Positions 1-11,900 of a stretch of DNA of 64,000 bases are shown here, piece after piece. The stretch comes from Trametes villosa (lineage: Eukaryota; Basidiomycota; Agaricomycetes; Polyporales; Polyporaceae), in NCBI GenBank assembly GCA_002964805.2, contig PUDQ02000010.1, positions 2,232,001 to 2,296,000 on the forward strand, in the 5' to 3' direction. Below the pieces are notes generated by a model, which saw only the letters and a list, made by a program, of their open reading frames with translations, was not told the origin of the DNA and ran no database searches. Made by a program: the position numbers and the translations under genes. The stretch's first letter is position 1, and the number at the start of each line of letters is the position of its first letter.

Positions 1-37
1 ACGATCGCAAGAGCGTGGTGACCTGATTCACAGCAAG

Positions 38-1999
38 TTGCGTTCGCTGGACCAGATCTCATTCGACGTCGTCAAGATCATTCGAGGAATGATCAACCTG
101 CACTCTCCCGTGGCCCGACTCCCAGCGGAGCTGCTCTTGCAAGTCTTTGCGAACGTCCCTCGACGCTGCGTAACGCACGTGAAGCACAAGGACGCCTACA
201 CATTTCCCAACATGTGGGAAGCCACAGACTTGTCTCCGCTCACAGCCGTTTGCTGCCAGTGGCGCGAGCTGGCGCTGACCTCGTCTTTCCTGTGGTCAAC
301 GCTGTTGGTAGATGAACAGCTCGAAAATCGGCCCTCAAAGGTTCCACTTTGCGCGCGTTACCTGCATCTATGCACGGTCGGCCCGATCTACGTCGCCATC
401 CGTAGCATCCGGAAGGGGAGCCGGATCTTGCGTCTCCTTGAAGACATCCTTGAGCGCGTCCGAGAGCTTCATGTGGAAGTGCCCTGGGTCGACTGGAGCA
501 CCCACCCACACCCGGCCCCTGATGTGAACGAGGACCCGACCTCACAGGGTATGAGCTCACGTTCGCGCCTCGTCCTATCACTTCCGGGCTTTCCGAATCT
601 CGAGCACTGCGCCTGGAACGGAGATCATGGCATCGACCCCCCGCGCGCCCCATTCCCAAAGTACAGATTCTGCGGCTCACCACAGCTCCGCACCCTTGAG
701 CTTTTCCACCCTTCCTCCATCCCCCCTCACGCCTATCCGGCACTGACACATCTCTTGATCTCGAGCAGTGGCCGATGCTTCAACGGCAACTCGGGTCAGG
801 TATTGCGTCTGCTCTCGTCAACACCTCAGCTACGAGTCCTCGTCCTTCAGGCACTGTATGATGAATGTATCTCTGACCAGCGGCATGTCGAGCTCCCGTT
901 GCTCCGCCATCTCGAAACGACTGGGTTCAACTACAGCTTGCTGGGGTTCACAATGACACCAGACTTCCAGCGCTTCAGGACAGCCCTCTTCTCCTCCCTG
1001 GAAATTCCTCCGTCATGCACGATCAACTATGGTCCGATGCACGCTGAGGACATTATGCCATCCGCGATACATCTCCCGTATATCCACACCGCCACGCGCT
1101 TGAGAATCCACAGAGACAGAACGGGCAGCTACTCTGAGACCAGCATGCAGTTCTCAGCTGAGAACGGCACCCAGAGTGCGTCGTGGACGGTATGCACCGC
1201 TACTCCCTACTCCTACACTCTGCATACCCGAAACGCATCACATCGCAATGCCCTCGTCACACCACTGGCAAGCTTGGCCCTCGGAATCCGCAAGTTATCT
1301 ATCGACCGGTATTCTAATTGGCTGTATGGGGCGCGGCCTTTTTCCATCATCTGCGCGTTCCCTCGCCTCGCCTGTCTACGGCTACATCCCCACTGCGACA
1401 GCTCCCCGCGCAGTGCCGAGGCGTTGTCGGAGAACCTCGGTTACATATTGGAGGCACTCCAGGTCGACGCCGTTGGCGAACGAAACGATCGGCACCCAGG
1501 ACCGCCGGCTTGCCCAGAGCTCACGCGCCTGTGGGTTGACTGGCCGGCTGTGGAAGACTTCGACGAGCCCCTACCCAACCCCGGAAGCGCATCGCGCTAC
1601 GAGCACAGGGATTCGGTCTACGGGAGGCCGCCCACCGCCATCGTAGACTCCCTTCGAACCATGGCCGATGGCCGTGCCGCGGTGGGGCACCCGCTGTTTC
1701 GTGTGTTCCTCACGTATCCACGGCTTAGGACGCCAGACGGAAATTACGCCTATACGGTGGACGAGTACGACGGCGGCGTCACCCAGATCCTCAGGTCCAC
1801 GGAAGTCGAGCCGTTAGGCGTTGGTCCCAGGTCCACGAAGCTCAAGCCTTTTGGCATTGGTGAGTACGAGAGCAGCATCGCCCACATTATTAGATCTGCT
1901 AAGCGCGAGTCGTTAGGCGTTGAACGGCCAAGCTCTGAAGAGCCCCTCGAGGCGCTCTTCGCACAGGAATGGGACCGGGTCGAAGACCCCCAGGCGTAG
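38..1999 (+). CDS. F-box/LRR-like protein, 5' end off-window
   Basis: Open frame of 653 codons that probably continues upstream. The bases before it (gattcacagcaag) look like a 3' splice site, and the paralogue at 15177-17220 has two small 5' exons at this point, so the true start is outside the window. The N-terminal part holds an F-box-like motif (LPAELLLQVFANV, about residues 28-40) followed by VCCQWRELALTSSFLW (about 71-86), the usual agaricomycete F-box layout. The rest is leucine-rich and LRR-like without clean repeats. Such proteins are presumed SCF ubiquitin-ligase adaptors; the target cannot be read from sequence. Oddity: near the C-terminus the segment ILRSTEVEPLGVG recurs as IIRSAKRESLGVE (bases about 1790-1920), a short internal duplication absent from the paralogue. 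Family assignment is firm; function is inferred. Confidence 0.8.
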   Translation: MRSLDQISFDVVKIIRGMINLHSPVARLPAELLLQVFANVPRRCVTHVKHKDAYTFPNMWEATDLSPLTAVCCQWRELALTSSFLWSTLLVDEQLENRPSKVPLCARYLHLCTVGPIYVAIRSIRKGSRILRLLEDILERVRELHVEVPWVDWSTHPHPAPDVNEDPTSQGMSSRSRLVLSLPGFPNLEHCAWNGDHGIDPPRAPFPKYRFCGSPQLRTLELFHPSSIPPHAYPALTHLLISSSGRCFNGNSGQVLRLLSSTPQLRVLVLQALYDECISDQRHVELPLLRHLETTGFNYSLLGFTMTPDFQRFRTALFSSLEIPPSCTINYGPMHAEDIMPSAIHLPYIHTATRLRIHRDRTGSYSETSMQFSAENGTQSASWTVCTATPYSYTLHTRNASHRNALVTPLASLALGIRKLSIDRYSNWLYGARPFSIICAFPRLACLRLHPHCDSSPRSAEALSENLGYILEALQVDAVGERNDRHPGPPACPELTRLWVDWPAVEDFDEPLPNPGSASRYEHRDSVYGRPPTAIVDSLRTMADGRAAVGHPLFRVFLTYPRLRTPDGNYAYTVDEYDGGVTQILRSTEVEPLGVGPRSTKLKPFGIGEYESSIAHIIRSAKRESLGVERPSSEEPLEALFAQEWDRVEDPQA

Positions 2000-2441
2000 G
2001 GCGAATGGGGCACTGGAGCGAGTGCGAATACATCGCATGCGTGGATCAGGGTGAGCGCCCTCCCTTCCTAGATCAGAGCCTTTCGAGTGACATAGCGAGT
2101 TTCCATTCCAGCAGGAAGATAACGTAGTGGTACACGCTCGGGCCACGCCGTCTGCGACGAATAAGTACTATGAGACACGGGCGGGGACAGGGCGAGGGCC
2201 AGCTGCGGGGGTACATGTACAGGGCGTGTAGTGTTACACAGAGCGCGGCGGTGGGGGAGACAGCAGGGAAATATACAGAGACAGAGTCCGGTGCGTTCCG
2301 CGGGCAAGCAATAAGTATCGTGCGGGGGTCGTCGGGGGTCATGATTGGTGGAGGAGGAAGATGAAAGCGATGAGAAACGCCAGGTATCGATTGGGGGGTG
2401 GGGGTGGGGGGGTGCTGAGACGATGTGAGGGGGCGCGCGGA
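2000..2441. other. Intergenic, no gene seen
   Basis: 442 bases between the stop of the F-box gene (+) and the stop of the DUF2415-like gene (-), so a convergent 3'-3' spacer expected to hold both 3' UTRs. It includes a G-rich tract near 2393-2412. No ORF here resembles a protein. Confidence 0.6.
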
Positions 2442-4716
2442 CTACGCCCATTCGGGCGCGGACCACCACCGCTGCTCCGCGCCGCGCACGCGCCACTCCG
2501 CAATGCCCTTCACGCCCGCGCCGTACACGAACGTGCCGCTGGGGTCGAAGCACATCCCCGCCAGGTCGAGCTCTTCCTCCACGCTCTCCTCGCCGCGGCC
2601 GGGCTCCCGTGCCTGCCCAGGGCCGTGGCGGTGCCGCCTGGAGCCCGACGCGGATCCGGAGCCCCAGCGCGCCCCGGCGGCGTACGGCCCGCTACTCTCG
2701 CGGCGCGCAAGCAGCGTCGGCCGCGTGCGCAGGAGCTCCAGCGGGCGTGCACCGGACGACTGCAGGGAGAGCTGCGATGCTGGCGCGGGCGACCCGGAGC
2801 GGGACGGCGCGTGCGACGACAGGCAGTCGCTTTCGAGCTCGTCGACGTCCATCTCCTCGCCCTCGCGCGCGCCGTCGCCTCCGTCGTCCAGCGGCTCGCG
2901 GGGGTCTGCATCCGCGTCGAGGAGCGCAGTGCGGGAGCTGTGTCGCCGGCCGAGCAGTCGCCGCACGTTGCTATCGACTTCGTGATCGCCGAGTGGCGGG
3001 ATTACGACGATGTTGTCCTGGTCCTCGTCTGTGGGAAGCTCGTCGCGATTGTGCAGCCTGCGGGCACGTCGTGACACACGCCACCCACTGGTAGTGCTGC
3101 TGTCTGACGTCGGTATGCGGAACGTATCTTCCAGTGCGTTGAAGATCACCATGCGCCGCGGGTCCTGGGACGGCAGCTCCGAAGGAGTGGACGCGCGCAT
3201 CAGAGCCCGCGACACCGGAGACGTCGAGCGAGGGCGCGCTGGTGCCGGGGGATGGTACGCCGGGGAGTCGAAGTTCGGCATGCGCACGATCTCCTCTGTC
3301 TCAAACGTGCGCGCATCGACAACATGCAGCAACGATGTGTGCTATGCGCCCGAAACATGCTATGAGCATCCCGATCCATTTGTCCACGCCAGCAGTTGGC
3401 ACACGCACCTCGCTAAACGTCATCACTTCGCGGCCCACGCCTGGCGGGCTGAACTTGACGCTGCGCACTCCCCATCCGGGTGCACGCGTGCCGCCGCGCG
3501 ACCAGTCCCATGGAACATCGTATAGGTACCCGCTGGCGGCACCCGTCGGCATGCGCCCGGGTGTCGGCGCGCGAGTCTTGTCTGTATGGAACACCTTCAG
3601 CGGCTTCGTGCTTCGCACATCCCAAACCACGACGACGCCCTCTTGCGACGCGACCGCAAACTTCGAGCCGTCCGCGGAGAACGAGGTCGAGAAGGAAGCG
3701 GGCACAGAAGACACGGGCGCGAACGCACTGCCGCCTTGCGACTGCTGGATGAACGACGACAGCGAGAGCGTCGCGATGGGCGCGAACGAGATCCGGGATC
3801 CGCCAGTGATCCTGTGGAGGTACACGTCCGGCGAGTCCCCGACGCACAGCAGCGTTCGGCCATCGGGAGATACGGACGCTACCGATCGCGAAGCTGTCAG
3901 ACTGCAGCAGATGGACAGCGTGCGTGGAAGGCGACGCACAATGGTTGACGGGCACGTCCAGCCGGAGCTGCCCGATGTCGAGCAGGCGCGGCTCGTAGTC
4001 GCTCGTCGTGCGGCCGTTGCGCAGCGCGATGTCGTAGAACTTGACGGTGCGGTCGTTGTTGCTCACGAGGATGCGCGGCTCCGCGGCGCTCTCGTTCGAG
4101 CGGGAGAAGCTCATCGACGTGAGCATCACCGAGTTGTTGATCGATGCGTGCTCGAGCATGTACTTGTTCTCCCACAGCCTGCGCCCGAACCCATGCGGCG
4201 TGCTGCGTACCGAGCGTGTTGAGGAAGATGGCGAGCATGTGTCGGAGGATTGGTAGTAGGACAGGTGCAGCTCGGCCTCCTGGCCGCCTGCTGCGAGGAG
4301 GGTGTCATTGGTGTCGGGAAGGATCAGTGCTGAGATCGTATTGGGAGTGAATGTGAGGTCGACGAGCCGGCGCGGGGCCTGTCCTGCCTCGTGAGCGAAC
4401 CGTGCATAGCATCGCGGGGACTACGCACCGAGTGGGGGTTCAGGATGTCATGTTCGATAATAGAGTAGCTGCGGGCGTAACTGACGATGCCCTTCTCGTG
4501 CGGGCATATGAGGACGTCGCGCAGTTGCCTGGAGTTGCGAGCGGTGCATTAGCTTCAACTCCGACCACCGCCCTCGCACTCCCCCCGGCGGGCCCGCCCC
4601 AGAAACAGAGGGCGGAGTAACGTAAGAAACACTCACACATGCCCAATAGTCGCGGTGGTCTGCGCCACCGTGCACGGCTCGGGGCTCGAGAGCAGGGTAG
4701 AAAGTCCGCGCGCCAT
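2442..4716 (-). CDS. DUF2415-like WD-repeat protein
   Basis: Five-exon model, 667 aa: 4716-4637, 4528-4429, 4378-3940, 3893-3409, 3341-2442. All junctions are GT-AG and phase-consistent. The start ATG at 4716 gives a short leader into the family motif GHVQLRDVLICPHEKG, which is restored only when the 108-nt first intron is removed. Later hallmarks are LLAAGGQEAELHLSYYQSS, INNSVMLTSMSFSR, RILVSNNDRTVKFYDI (a WD-like blade), VASVSPDGRTLLCVGDS and, across the last intron, MTFSEHTSLLHVVDARTF. The C-terminal 250 residues are low-complexity and acidic/serine-rich before a conserved closing strand LAGMCFDPSGTFVYGAGVKG. This matches the fungal DUF2415 family, predicted beta-propellers of unknown role. 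Exon boundaries are confident; the biochemical function is unknown. Confidence 0.85.
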
Positions 4717-6214
4717 GTTCTCCTAGGGTCCTCCGTGCACAGAGAGCACAATCGCGAAACCGCCCAAGTCGTCGCCGGGCGAGCGGGGGTAGAAGGCGAG
4801 GAGGTCCTGTGCCGTTACAGCCGACGCCCTGCGCGCACGCACGATAAGCTTCGCCGCGGGAACGGCAGCGGGTGTGCGCGCGTGTACTGCGGCCGTGTGC
4901 GCACGGGCGGATCCTGTGACCCCCGCGGTCCTCGTATGGCGTGCGCGAGGCGGTTCTGGCGCCGTCAGGCGACGTATCAGCGCGGGCGGATGGGGGAGAT
5001 GCGCGCCCGCGAAGAGGGGGCGAGGGGGACGGGGATGGTGGTGGTCGGGAGGAGAGTGGGGGAGGGCGGTCCGCGCCGGGAGCGACGGCGGACGTATGCG
5101 GCGGCACCGCGCCGCCGTGCACCGCATACAGCCACATCTTCAAGCTCGGGCTCGGCTTGCCAGGAGTCACTGACTCGGACTACCCTCAGAATTCATTACC
5201 GCGCAGAATAGTCGATATGTGATACAGAACGCCACCAAGGGAGTATAGTCGTCACTTGAAGCTTCAATCGTCCGCCGTCGATCAACGCGCGAGCACTACC
5301 GCAGCCACCTTGCAGCCGAGGTCCATCCGTATTCACATGATATTCGCAGGTCTCCTCGGAGTCGAAGCAGCTGGGTGTAAGGACCTTTGTATTCTCTTCA
5401 TACAATAAATATCAGAACGGGCGTACGTCCAGTATCTACCAGGGTGCTAGGCTACAATCTTCGTGGGTAGTGGGGAAAGGAAAGGGTGCATATGAACACG
5501 CGAGTATATACTACCGGGCAACCGAGCAGCGTCAGTCACATTCAGGGGCGAAGCGGAACGAGAGGGAGAGTGGGAGAGGGAGGGAGGGAAAGCAAGAACT
5601 CGAAGAGGGAAAAACTAGGCAGAGCGCGAGATCGAGACCGGGTAAGTTAAGAGTACACGGACGGGGGGCTTCTTCTGCTGCGGCGACGACGCGGGGAGGA
5701 GGGAGGATGATAGGCAGGAGGGTCGGAATCCGGCCGGACGACGCAGCGGCAGGCTGCAGCGGGAGGACTCCGCGCTGCCGCTGCCGCTGCCGCAAGAACG
5801 CCCGCGGAGGCTCGCCGCGGTCTGTCGGTCTGTAATCATAATGCGGGAACGCGGAGTAGGATAGAGCACGGGCAGAGAGGAGACCGTAGATACACATAGC
5901 AGCGAGAACCCGCCGGAGCGTCCGCGAGACGTACGTACGTTAGATAGACACCGGGGCCGGATATAGATATAGGGGTCGGGGGATCAACGTCGGGGCGAGG
6001 CGAAGGGTGAGGGTGAGGGCGAGGGCGAAGGAGAGGCGTCAGACGCGGGCCAAGAGAACGGCATCCTGCACGTCGTCGTTGTCGTCGTTCAAAGCGAGGG
6101 GAGAGCGCGCGCAGCGTGTTGCGGTGAGGGGTGAAACGCCGGTATATGCGATGGCAGCCGACCAGGGCGCGGGTGCGTGCAGCGCACCCAGAAAGGACCA
6201 GCGGGCGGTCACAG
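4717..6214. other. Intergenic: promoter of the DUF2415 gene and 3' side of the zinc-finger gene
   Basis: About 1.5 kb with no supportable gene. The left part is the upstream region of the gene starting at 4716; the right part lies 3' of the zinc-finger gene ending at 6215 and probably contains its 3' UTR. Purine-rich simple sequence occurs at about 5555-5620 (GAGAG/GGAG runs) and at about 6000-6035 (GAGGGC-type repeats). Confidence 0.6.
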
Positions 6215-8903
6215 CTACATCATCATGCCGCCGCTCGACCACGCGCCGTCGGGGTCGGGCTTGACCTCGCCCGACGGCGGCGCGGAGCCCTCCGCGCCGC
6301 TGTCCGACGTCGCCGACGACCCCGCCGTCACCGGCGCGTCAAGGTGCGCCGTCGAGCCCGGCACGAGCTCCTCCTGGATCTTCCGGCACTCCGTGCCGCC
6401 TTCGGAGCGCACTGTGCATTCTGCACCATCAGCAGCCGTGCGCGCGCGCAGGGAGGAGACACTCACGATGCCGGTTGAGCGCGTCCATCCGCGCAAAGTT
6501 CTTCTTGCAGCCCTCGCACGGGTACGGGCGGATGTTGAGGTGCAGCTGCTCGTGCCGCTTGCAGTCGTGCTGCCGCGCGAAGCCCTTGCCGCACCCCGGC
6601 CACTTGCACTGGTACGGCTTCTCCTCCGCGTGCGAGCGCAAGTGCCCTGCACACCCACATCCACACACCCACCCAAACAAAACCGAGAGAAGAAGACGAA
6701 GACCCGTCAGCGCCCGCTCCTTACACACAACCACAACAAGAGAGAGCGACGCACCCTTCAAGTTGAAATGCCGCGTGAACGTGCTCCCGCACCCGGGCAC
6801 CGGGCACGCAAAGTTCGCGGGCTGCTTCCGCCTGTCGTGGCTCGCCTTCGCCGTGCTCGGCGTCGTCACATGCGGCCGCGTCACATGGATTGGCACCTCC
6901 CCGTCCTGCCCGGGCATGCCCACCTGCAGCACGTTCTGGCGCGCCGCCGGGCTCGCCGTCATCGCGTTCCGCATCGCGTCGCCCATCCCGACGCCCGCGC
7001 CGCCGACCCCGGACCCACCGAGCCCCATCTGGCCCGACAGCGAGCGGTGCATCCCGCCGAGGCCGCCCATCCCCACCCCACCCATGTTCAGCCCGCCGAG
7101 CCCGGCGCCGCCGAGCCCGGACAGCCCGACGTCGTGCGGCGGGAGCGGGCCGTACCCCGGGCGCGGGCTCGCGGACGGGCTCGGGTACGGGCTCGCGCGC
7201 GCGCTCGACGCAGAGCTCCCCGTCCAGCCCGCGACCATGCCTCCACCCATGCCCATGCCGCCGCCCATGCCCATCATGCCGCCGACGCCGCGCTCGCGCG
7301 AGCCCGAGCTCGAGCGTCGGTGGTGCCCGGGCCCGCCGCTCCGGATGGACGGGACCTGCTCGGCGGGGTGGAGGAACTGGCGCCGCATGAACTCCTGCTG
7401 CGTCGGCCCTGCGGGCGGGAACATCATGTCCGAAGGGTTGGGGGAGAGGGAGTTGGAGGGGCGGATGTCGAGCGATCGCGCTTGCCGGGTGTGCATGCTC
7501 CGACCGCCGTCGGACTTGGCTCGTCTGATGCCTGAGCCAGAGTCGGGCATGAGGAAGTCCTGCGCGTATTGCGAGTTGCCGCCGAACGAGTTGAGGTTGG
7601 CGAACGAGGTCTGGTGCGGGCCCGCAGACGAGGGGTGCGCGTTGCGGTAGCTGGTCTGGAGCAGAGGGTCGGATTGGTGTCCTTGCGCGGGGAGAACGTC
7701 GTTCAGGTTAACGGTGCCGCCCTGGCGCTGCTCCCCGTTCATGGGCATCGTATCCCACACCGGTGGCGGCCGTAGCGAGGTGTCTGACAGGCTCCGCGTG
7801 CGCTGGGGAGCCTGGGGAAGCAGGAACTGTTGGCCCCGTTGCGACTGGTACTGTTGCGCGTGCTGTTGCTGGGCGCCGTCATCGGCGAGCGCCGAGGACG
7901 AGCTTGATCCGGGGAAGCTGAAGGCCTGATCGGCGAACTGGCCGCCTGGCGCGCCAAACTGCTGATGGCGCGCCCAGTCCTGCGTATCCGACGAGGTCGC
8001 GTTCGCGGAGCCGCCTGGAAGATGTCGCCGAATGGTGAGCGGATCGCAACGGTCAGAGAAGGTGGGCGGATGCGTACCAGACTGGAGCGTCGCGAGGGGA
8101 TCCTGGAACGGCGCCGTGCGGCCATTTCCCCCACCCCCGCTGACTGGGGTGGCGGGAACGATTTGTAACGTCGGACCGGAGCCTATCAGGCCACCGTCGC
8201 CATCGGGAGCGTTGATGATAGGCGGCGAGTCGACACCCGCACCCCCCGGGCTGGTCGTGTCTGGGATGAGGAGCTGAGGCGGGGACTGGGGCTTACTCAG
8301 CGGGGGTGAGCGACGGTCGTCGGGCAGAGGACCAGTGGGCCATGCAGGGGACCGGAACGAAAGACCGTCGAAAGACTGAGCGATGTCAGGGCGAGGAGAG
8401 GAAGGGTGCATGTAGGACGAGTGAGAGGAAGCGTGACTGTGGTTGTCGTCTTCTGCGCCGTTGCTAGAGGCGGGGGATGGGTGGTCGAAGGCGTTGGGAG
8501 ATGAGTAGTCGTTCAGAGGGGGCGTGAGGGAGACGGAGACGTGGGTACCGTTCATGTAATGCTCGTCGATGAGAAGAGGCCCACCAGACGAAGGGACGTC
8601 GTACTCTGAGGGATCGTACTCCTCTGTGATTGAGATGCCTGAGGGGTTGTCTACAAGAAGGCCAAGAGAGTCGTCGGGGCCGTCTATTGGGGGAAGGTCG
8701 GAGAGGTTCGAGTAGGGCGAGTTCTGGTAGGAACCGTTGTAGGAGGGCGTGTGGGGAAAGTGGGAGCCGGTGTCGGGGAGGGGGTCGAAGGAGTCGTAGG
8801 GCGTGCCCGGGTGGGGGGAGATGTCGTAGAGGTGCGGCGAGGCGGGGTGGGCGTAGTCGAGGTGGTCGCTATAGCCCGCAGATGAGAGGAGGAGAGGATC
8901 CAT
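6215..8903 (-). CDS. C2H2 zinc-finger transcription factor, Crz1-like
   Basis: Three-exon model, 841 aa: 8903-6755, 6646-6467, 6411-6215. Introns of 108 and 55 nt both fall inside the DNA-binding region, and removing them restores three fingers: CPVPGCGSTFTRHFNLKGH, CKWPGCGKGFARQHDCKRHE, and a final C-x2-C finger, CEGCKKNFARMDALNRH, followed by LRSEGGTEC. The RQHD(C)KRHE and RMDALNRH(L) wording is characteristic of the calcineurin-responsive Crz1/PRZ1 group, which carries out calcium and stress signalling in fungi after nuclear import. The first 690 residues are Ser/Pro/Gly-rich and look disordered; a Gly/Met-rich stretch (about 7230-7280) and Gly-Leu-rich segments are prominent. I did not identify a certain calcineurin docking motif. 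Orthology to Crz1 is likely but not proved. Confidence 0.85.
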
Positions 8904-11900
8904 GGTGGGCTTGGGCTCTTAACGGAAGGAGCGGAGGAGGAGGTGCGCAGGCGATGATGTCGATTATTTGACGGAGGCGGTATAGAGTGCGGGAGAGAGG
9001 CGGTGCGGGGGGAGGGAAGGGGGGCGGTGCGGGCAAAGGCACAGCACACCAGGACACGCGCGAGCACAAGCTGGGAGAGACGGCAGGCCGGCGAGACGGA
9101 CGAGGGAGAGAAGACGAGCCTGAGGACGGAGTGGACTTGATGAGATGTCCCCCGACTCCTCTTTATTCATCCCGTACACTCTACCCAACTTCACACTCCG
9201 CTTGATCTGTTTCATCCATCATCCTCCCCCGTCCCCGTCCCCCGCAGAGGCGCAACGCTCTCTCCTCGTCTTCAGACGACGTAGACATATCCCAGCGGCC
9301 GCCGGGGCAGCTCGCACTGTCCGCCTTCTATGCACATTCCATGAAGACTGGCGGACACTGCCCCGGGAATATTCAGCATTGCCTCGTCTGTGCAAGCGCT
9401 GCTGAGAGCCAATCGTGGCAGGCAGCGCCCGCTTGTCAGTCGCCGCGTGGCTGCCGCTTCTTCCCGGCCGTCCCTCGATCCCTCGGCCCGATCCATCCCT
9501 CCTTCTCTCCGTCCACTCCGTCCCCGCCGCCTCGCTCGCCGGCAACTCGCAACCATCCCCTCCTCTCCGGCTCACGCTATCCATGATCCTTGTTGGGTGT
9601 TCGCGTCATGACAGTTCGTGTTGTGCTGGGTGTGCGCCTCGGCTGACCATTACATACATATGTCAACGTCATTCCGCAGACAATCATGATTAACTACCTG
9701 TTCTCATCCTCCCCTCTCGTTCCCGAGCCTCAACCAATATGCCCCCAACTCTCACTGACAGCGGCAGCGCCTGCTGCGTTCGCCAGGCTGCGCACCCCGC
9801 ATCAAGAAAGTAATTCTTACTGCTTCCCATCCCTCGCTGCACGCCTGCCTCCTCGGTCAAGCTCAAAGTTCACATCCAGCCGCCCCATCATCCCTCCATG
9901 ATCACCATCACCGCACCGTGCACGGCGCGCAGATGGCCAGATGGAACAAATGTTCTCCGTTCGTCGACCCGCGCCCGCCCATCACCCACATCTCTCTATC
10001 ACCTCGGCCGCGTGCGCAGCTCGCACCTCCCTTGCCTAGAGCGTACAACGAGACGCCGTCTCGCTCGCCCTCCTACCCGAGCCTTGCTAACCCTCGCAAC
10101 GCCGCAGGTTGTGACCATCCAACCTCTCACCGCCCAGAACCTAAGCATAAGGTTTGCTCACAAGCGCGCGCTCCTGTTAGCGGCCCCGACTCCGGCATGA
10201 TTTTGTCTTCTCCATCGATATATTCCGGAGCCTTGGCCTCCGTCGCAAGCTAAATCGCCGGACCCGCCAGACTCCGGACGCGCGCCCGGTGTTTCACGTT
10301 TCCTACCGACCGCACCACTCCGCTAGTTTCAGCTGCGCAAGTCTTCTTCTACTCGTCGTCGGCGGCGGGGGCACGCGGTCGTCGGCGCGCCATCTACCCC
10401 GCGGGCGTGCGCCGGGGTACGTCTCCGCATCCGTCCCGAGCTCTCGAGATCAAACGGCAGCGGAGGGCACGTCGGTCCATTTCATCGCGCCCCAGATCTG
10501 CGGCACCTCGGTCTTGTGTTTCGAACCTTGTCCTGTCGCCGCCGCCGCAAAGTCTATCTCCTGCGACGCCTCTGCCGTGATGCTCGTCGCAGGTGCACTC
10601 CTCCCCCTCCTGCACAGCCTCGTCTAATTTGGTGTGTTGCGTCGAGGCGGTTTGCGTTCGCTCACCCGTCGGGATCCGCAAGACGCTGCGAGCACGCAGC
10701 GGAACGTGAGTGGATTCTGTCAAGTTCGTGGGGGCGGCTGTTGTCGTCCGGCCTCCGAGGCGCGCTACGGCTCTCTTCCTGCTTCCCGCGCATCCGCAGC
10801 ACGCCTTTCCGGGACATGCGGTCAGTGCCCCTTCATATGGGTGAGGAGCTGCCAGACTTCGAAATCCGAGTATCGACGCGCTTCTGTGCGCACGGCGCTG
10901 TGCCGGGCGAGACCACTCGGTGACATACGCCCTTTGCCCCGGCCCGTGTGTCATGGGTAGACAATACTGACACCGGCGGTGCGACAGCATTACTTATCCT
11001 CGAGGACGCCCCCACCCGAGAACACCCGACGACTCACGAGGAAATACGAATAGCCCCACTTTCACAAAATGTCAGCCCCAATATGTGCGTGCAGGCCGTG
11101 ATGCTACAGTACGCCGGAGAGCGAGTTGAACGTTGGTGCGCAGCAGGTGCTTGCCGGCGGAGACGACCGACCACGCTCCACGGAGCCGTGGACACACAAG
11201 CGTACACACCCAAACATCGCGGCCGGCGGGACCGACGACGCAGAGGGTCTCAGACCCGCCCCGCGCGCGGGGCGACTCGATCAGATCCGGCGGAGATCAC
11301 GCAAGGGGCGGACTTGGCTCGCCACGCGAGTCACTCGCGAGCCCCTCCCTCCCGACGCTCGATCGACGCCGCGAAGGTCTTTCTGCACTCTGTAAAGATG
11401 GGTCAGGATGAATTTAATACCCCGTTTCACACGCAGCGCTGGTGCGTTTTCACAAAGCGCGAGACGTATTTTCATACGGTATCGTTGAAAAACAACTTCG
11501 CGCGGATGAATCCCAGGGTATGAACATCACACGCGCGGTGCAAGGTTCCAGCAGGTCCGTCGCGCGCGCGTTAGCGGGTGAAAACATAATGAAATATCCC
11601 CACCAGTTGATTTTGATACCAGCGACACACACATTTCACCCGCTGTATTCGGAAGTTCGAAAATACTGCTCATTCAAATCTACGATGGGGTGGTACGGAA
11701 GGGCACGGCGACTAGAATACGTATGTATCTATTACACTACTTTCAATCAAGATACAGGGGTAGAGCTTGTCGAGGAATGACAACTCACCGCCGGCAACAG
11801 AGAGAGCTACAGTAACGGCGCAGGATGGGTCGACACTCACCTCTTCAGTAAACAGTAAACCTGCCTCAACGCATTCAATATAGATATTCGCGTGAACGCG

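Noticed and set aside
5470..6040. Purine-rich repeats as a functional satellite
   Set aside because: Short, irregular GAG/GGAG runs typical of fungal UTRs; no unit repeated regularly enough to call a satellite.
6177..7650. Long plus-strand ORFs (452 and 391 codons) opposite the zinc-finger gene
   Set aside because: Antisense shadows of a GC-rich coding strand. The minus-strand frame carries three intact zinc fingers, and these ORFs have no motif.
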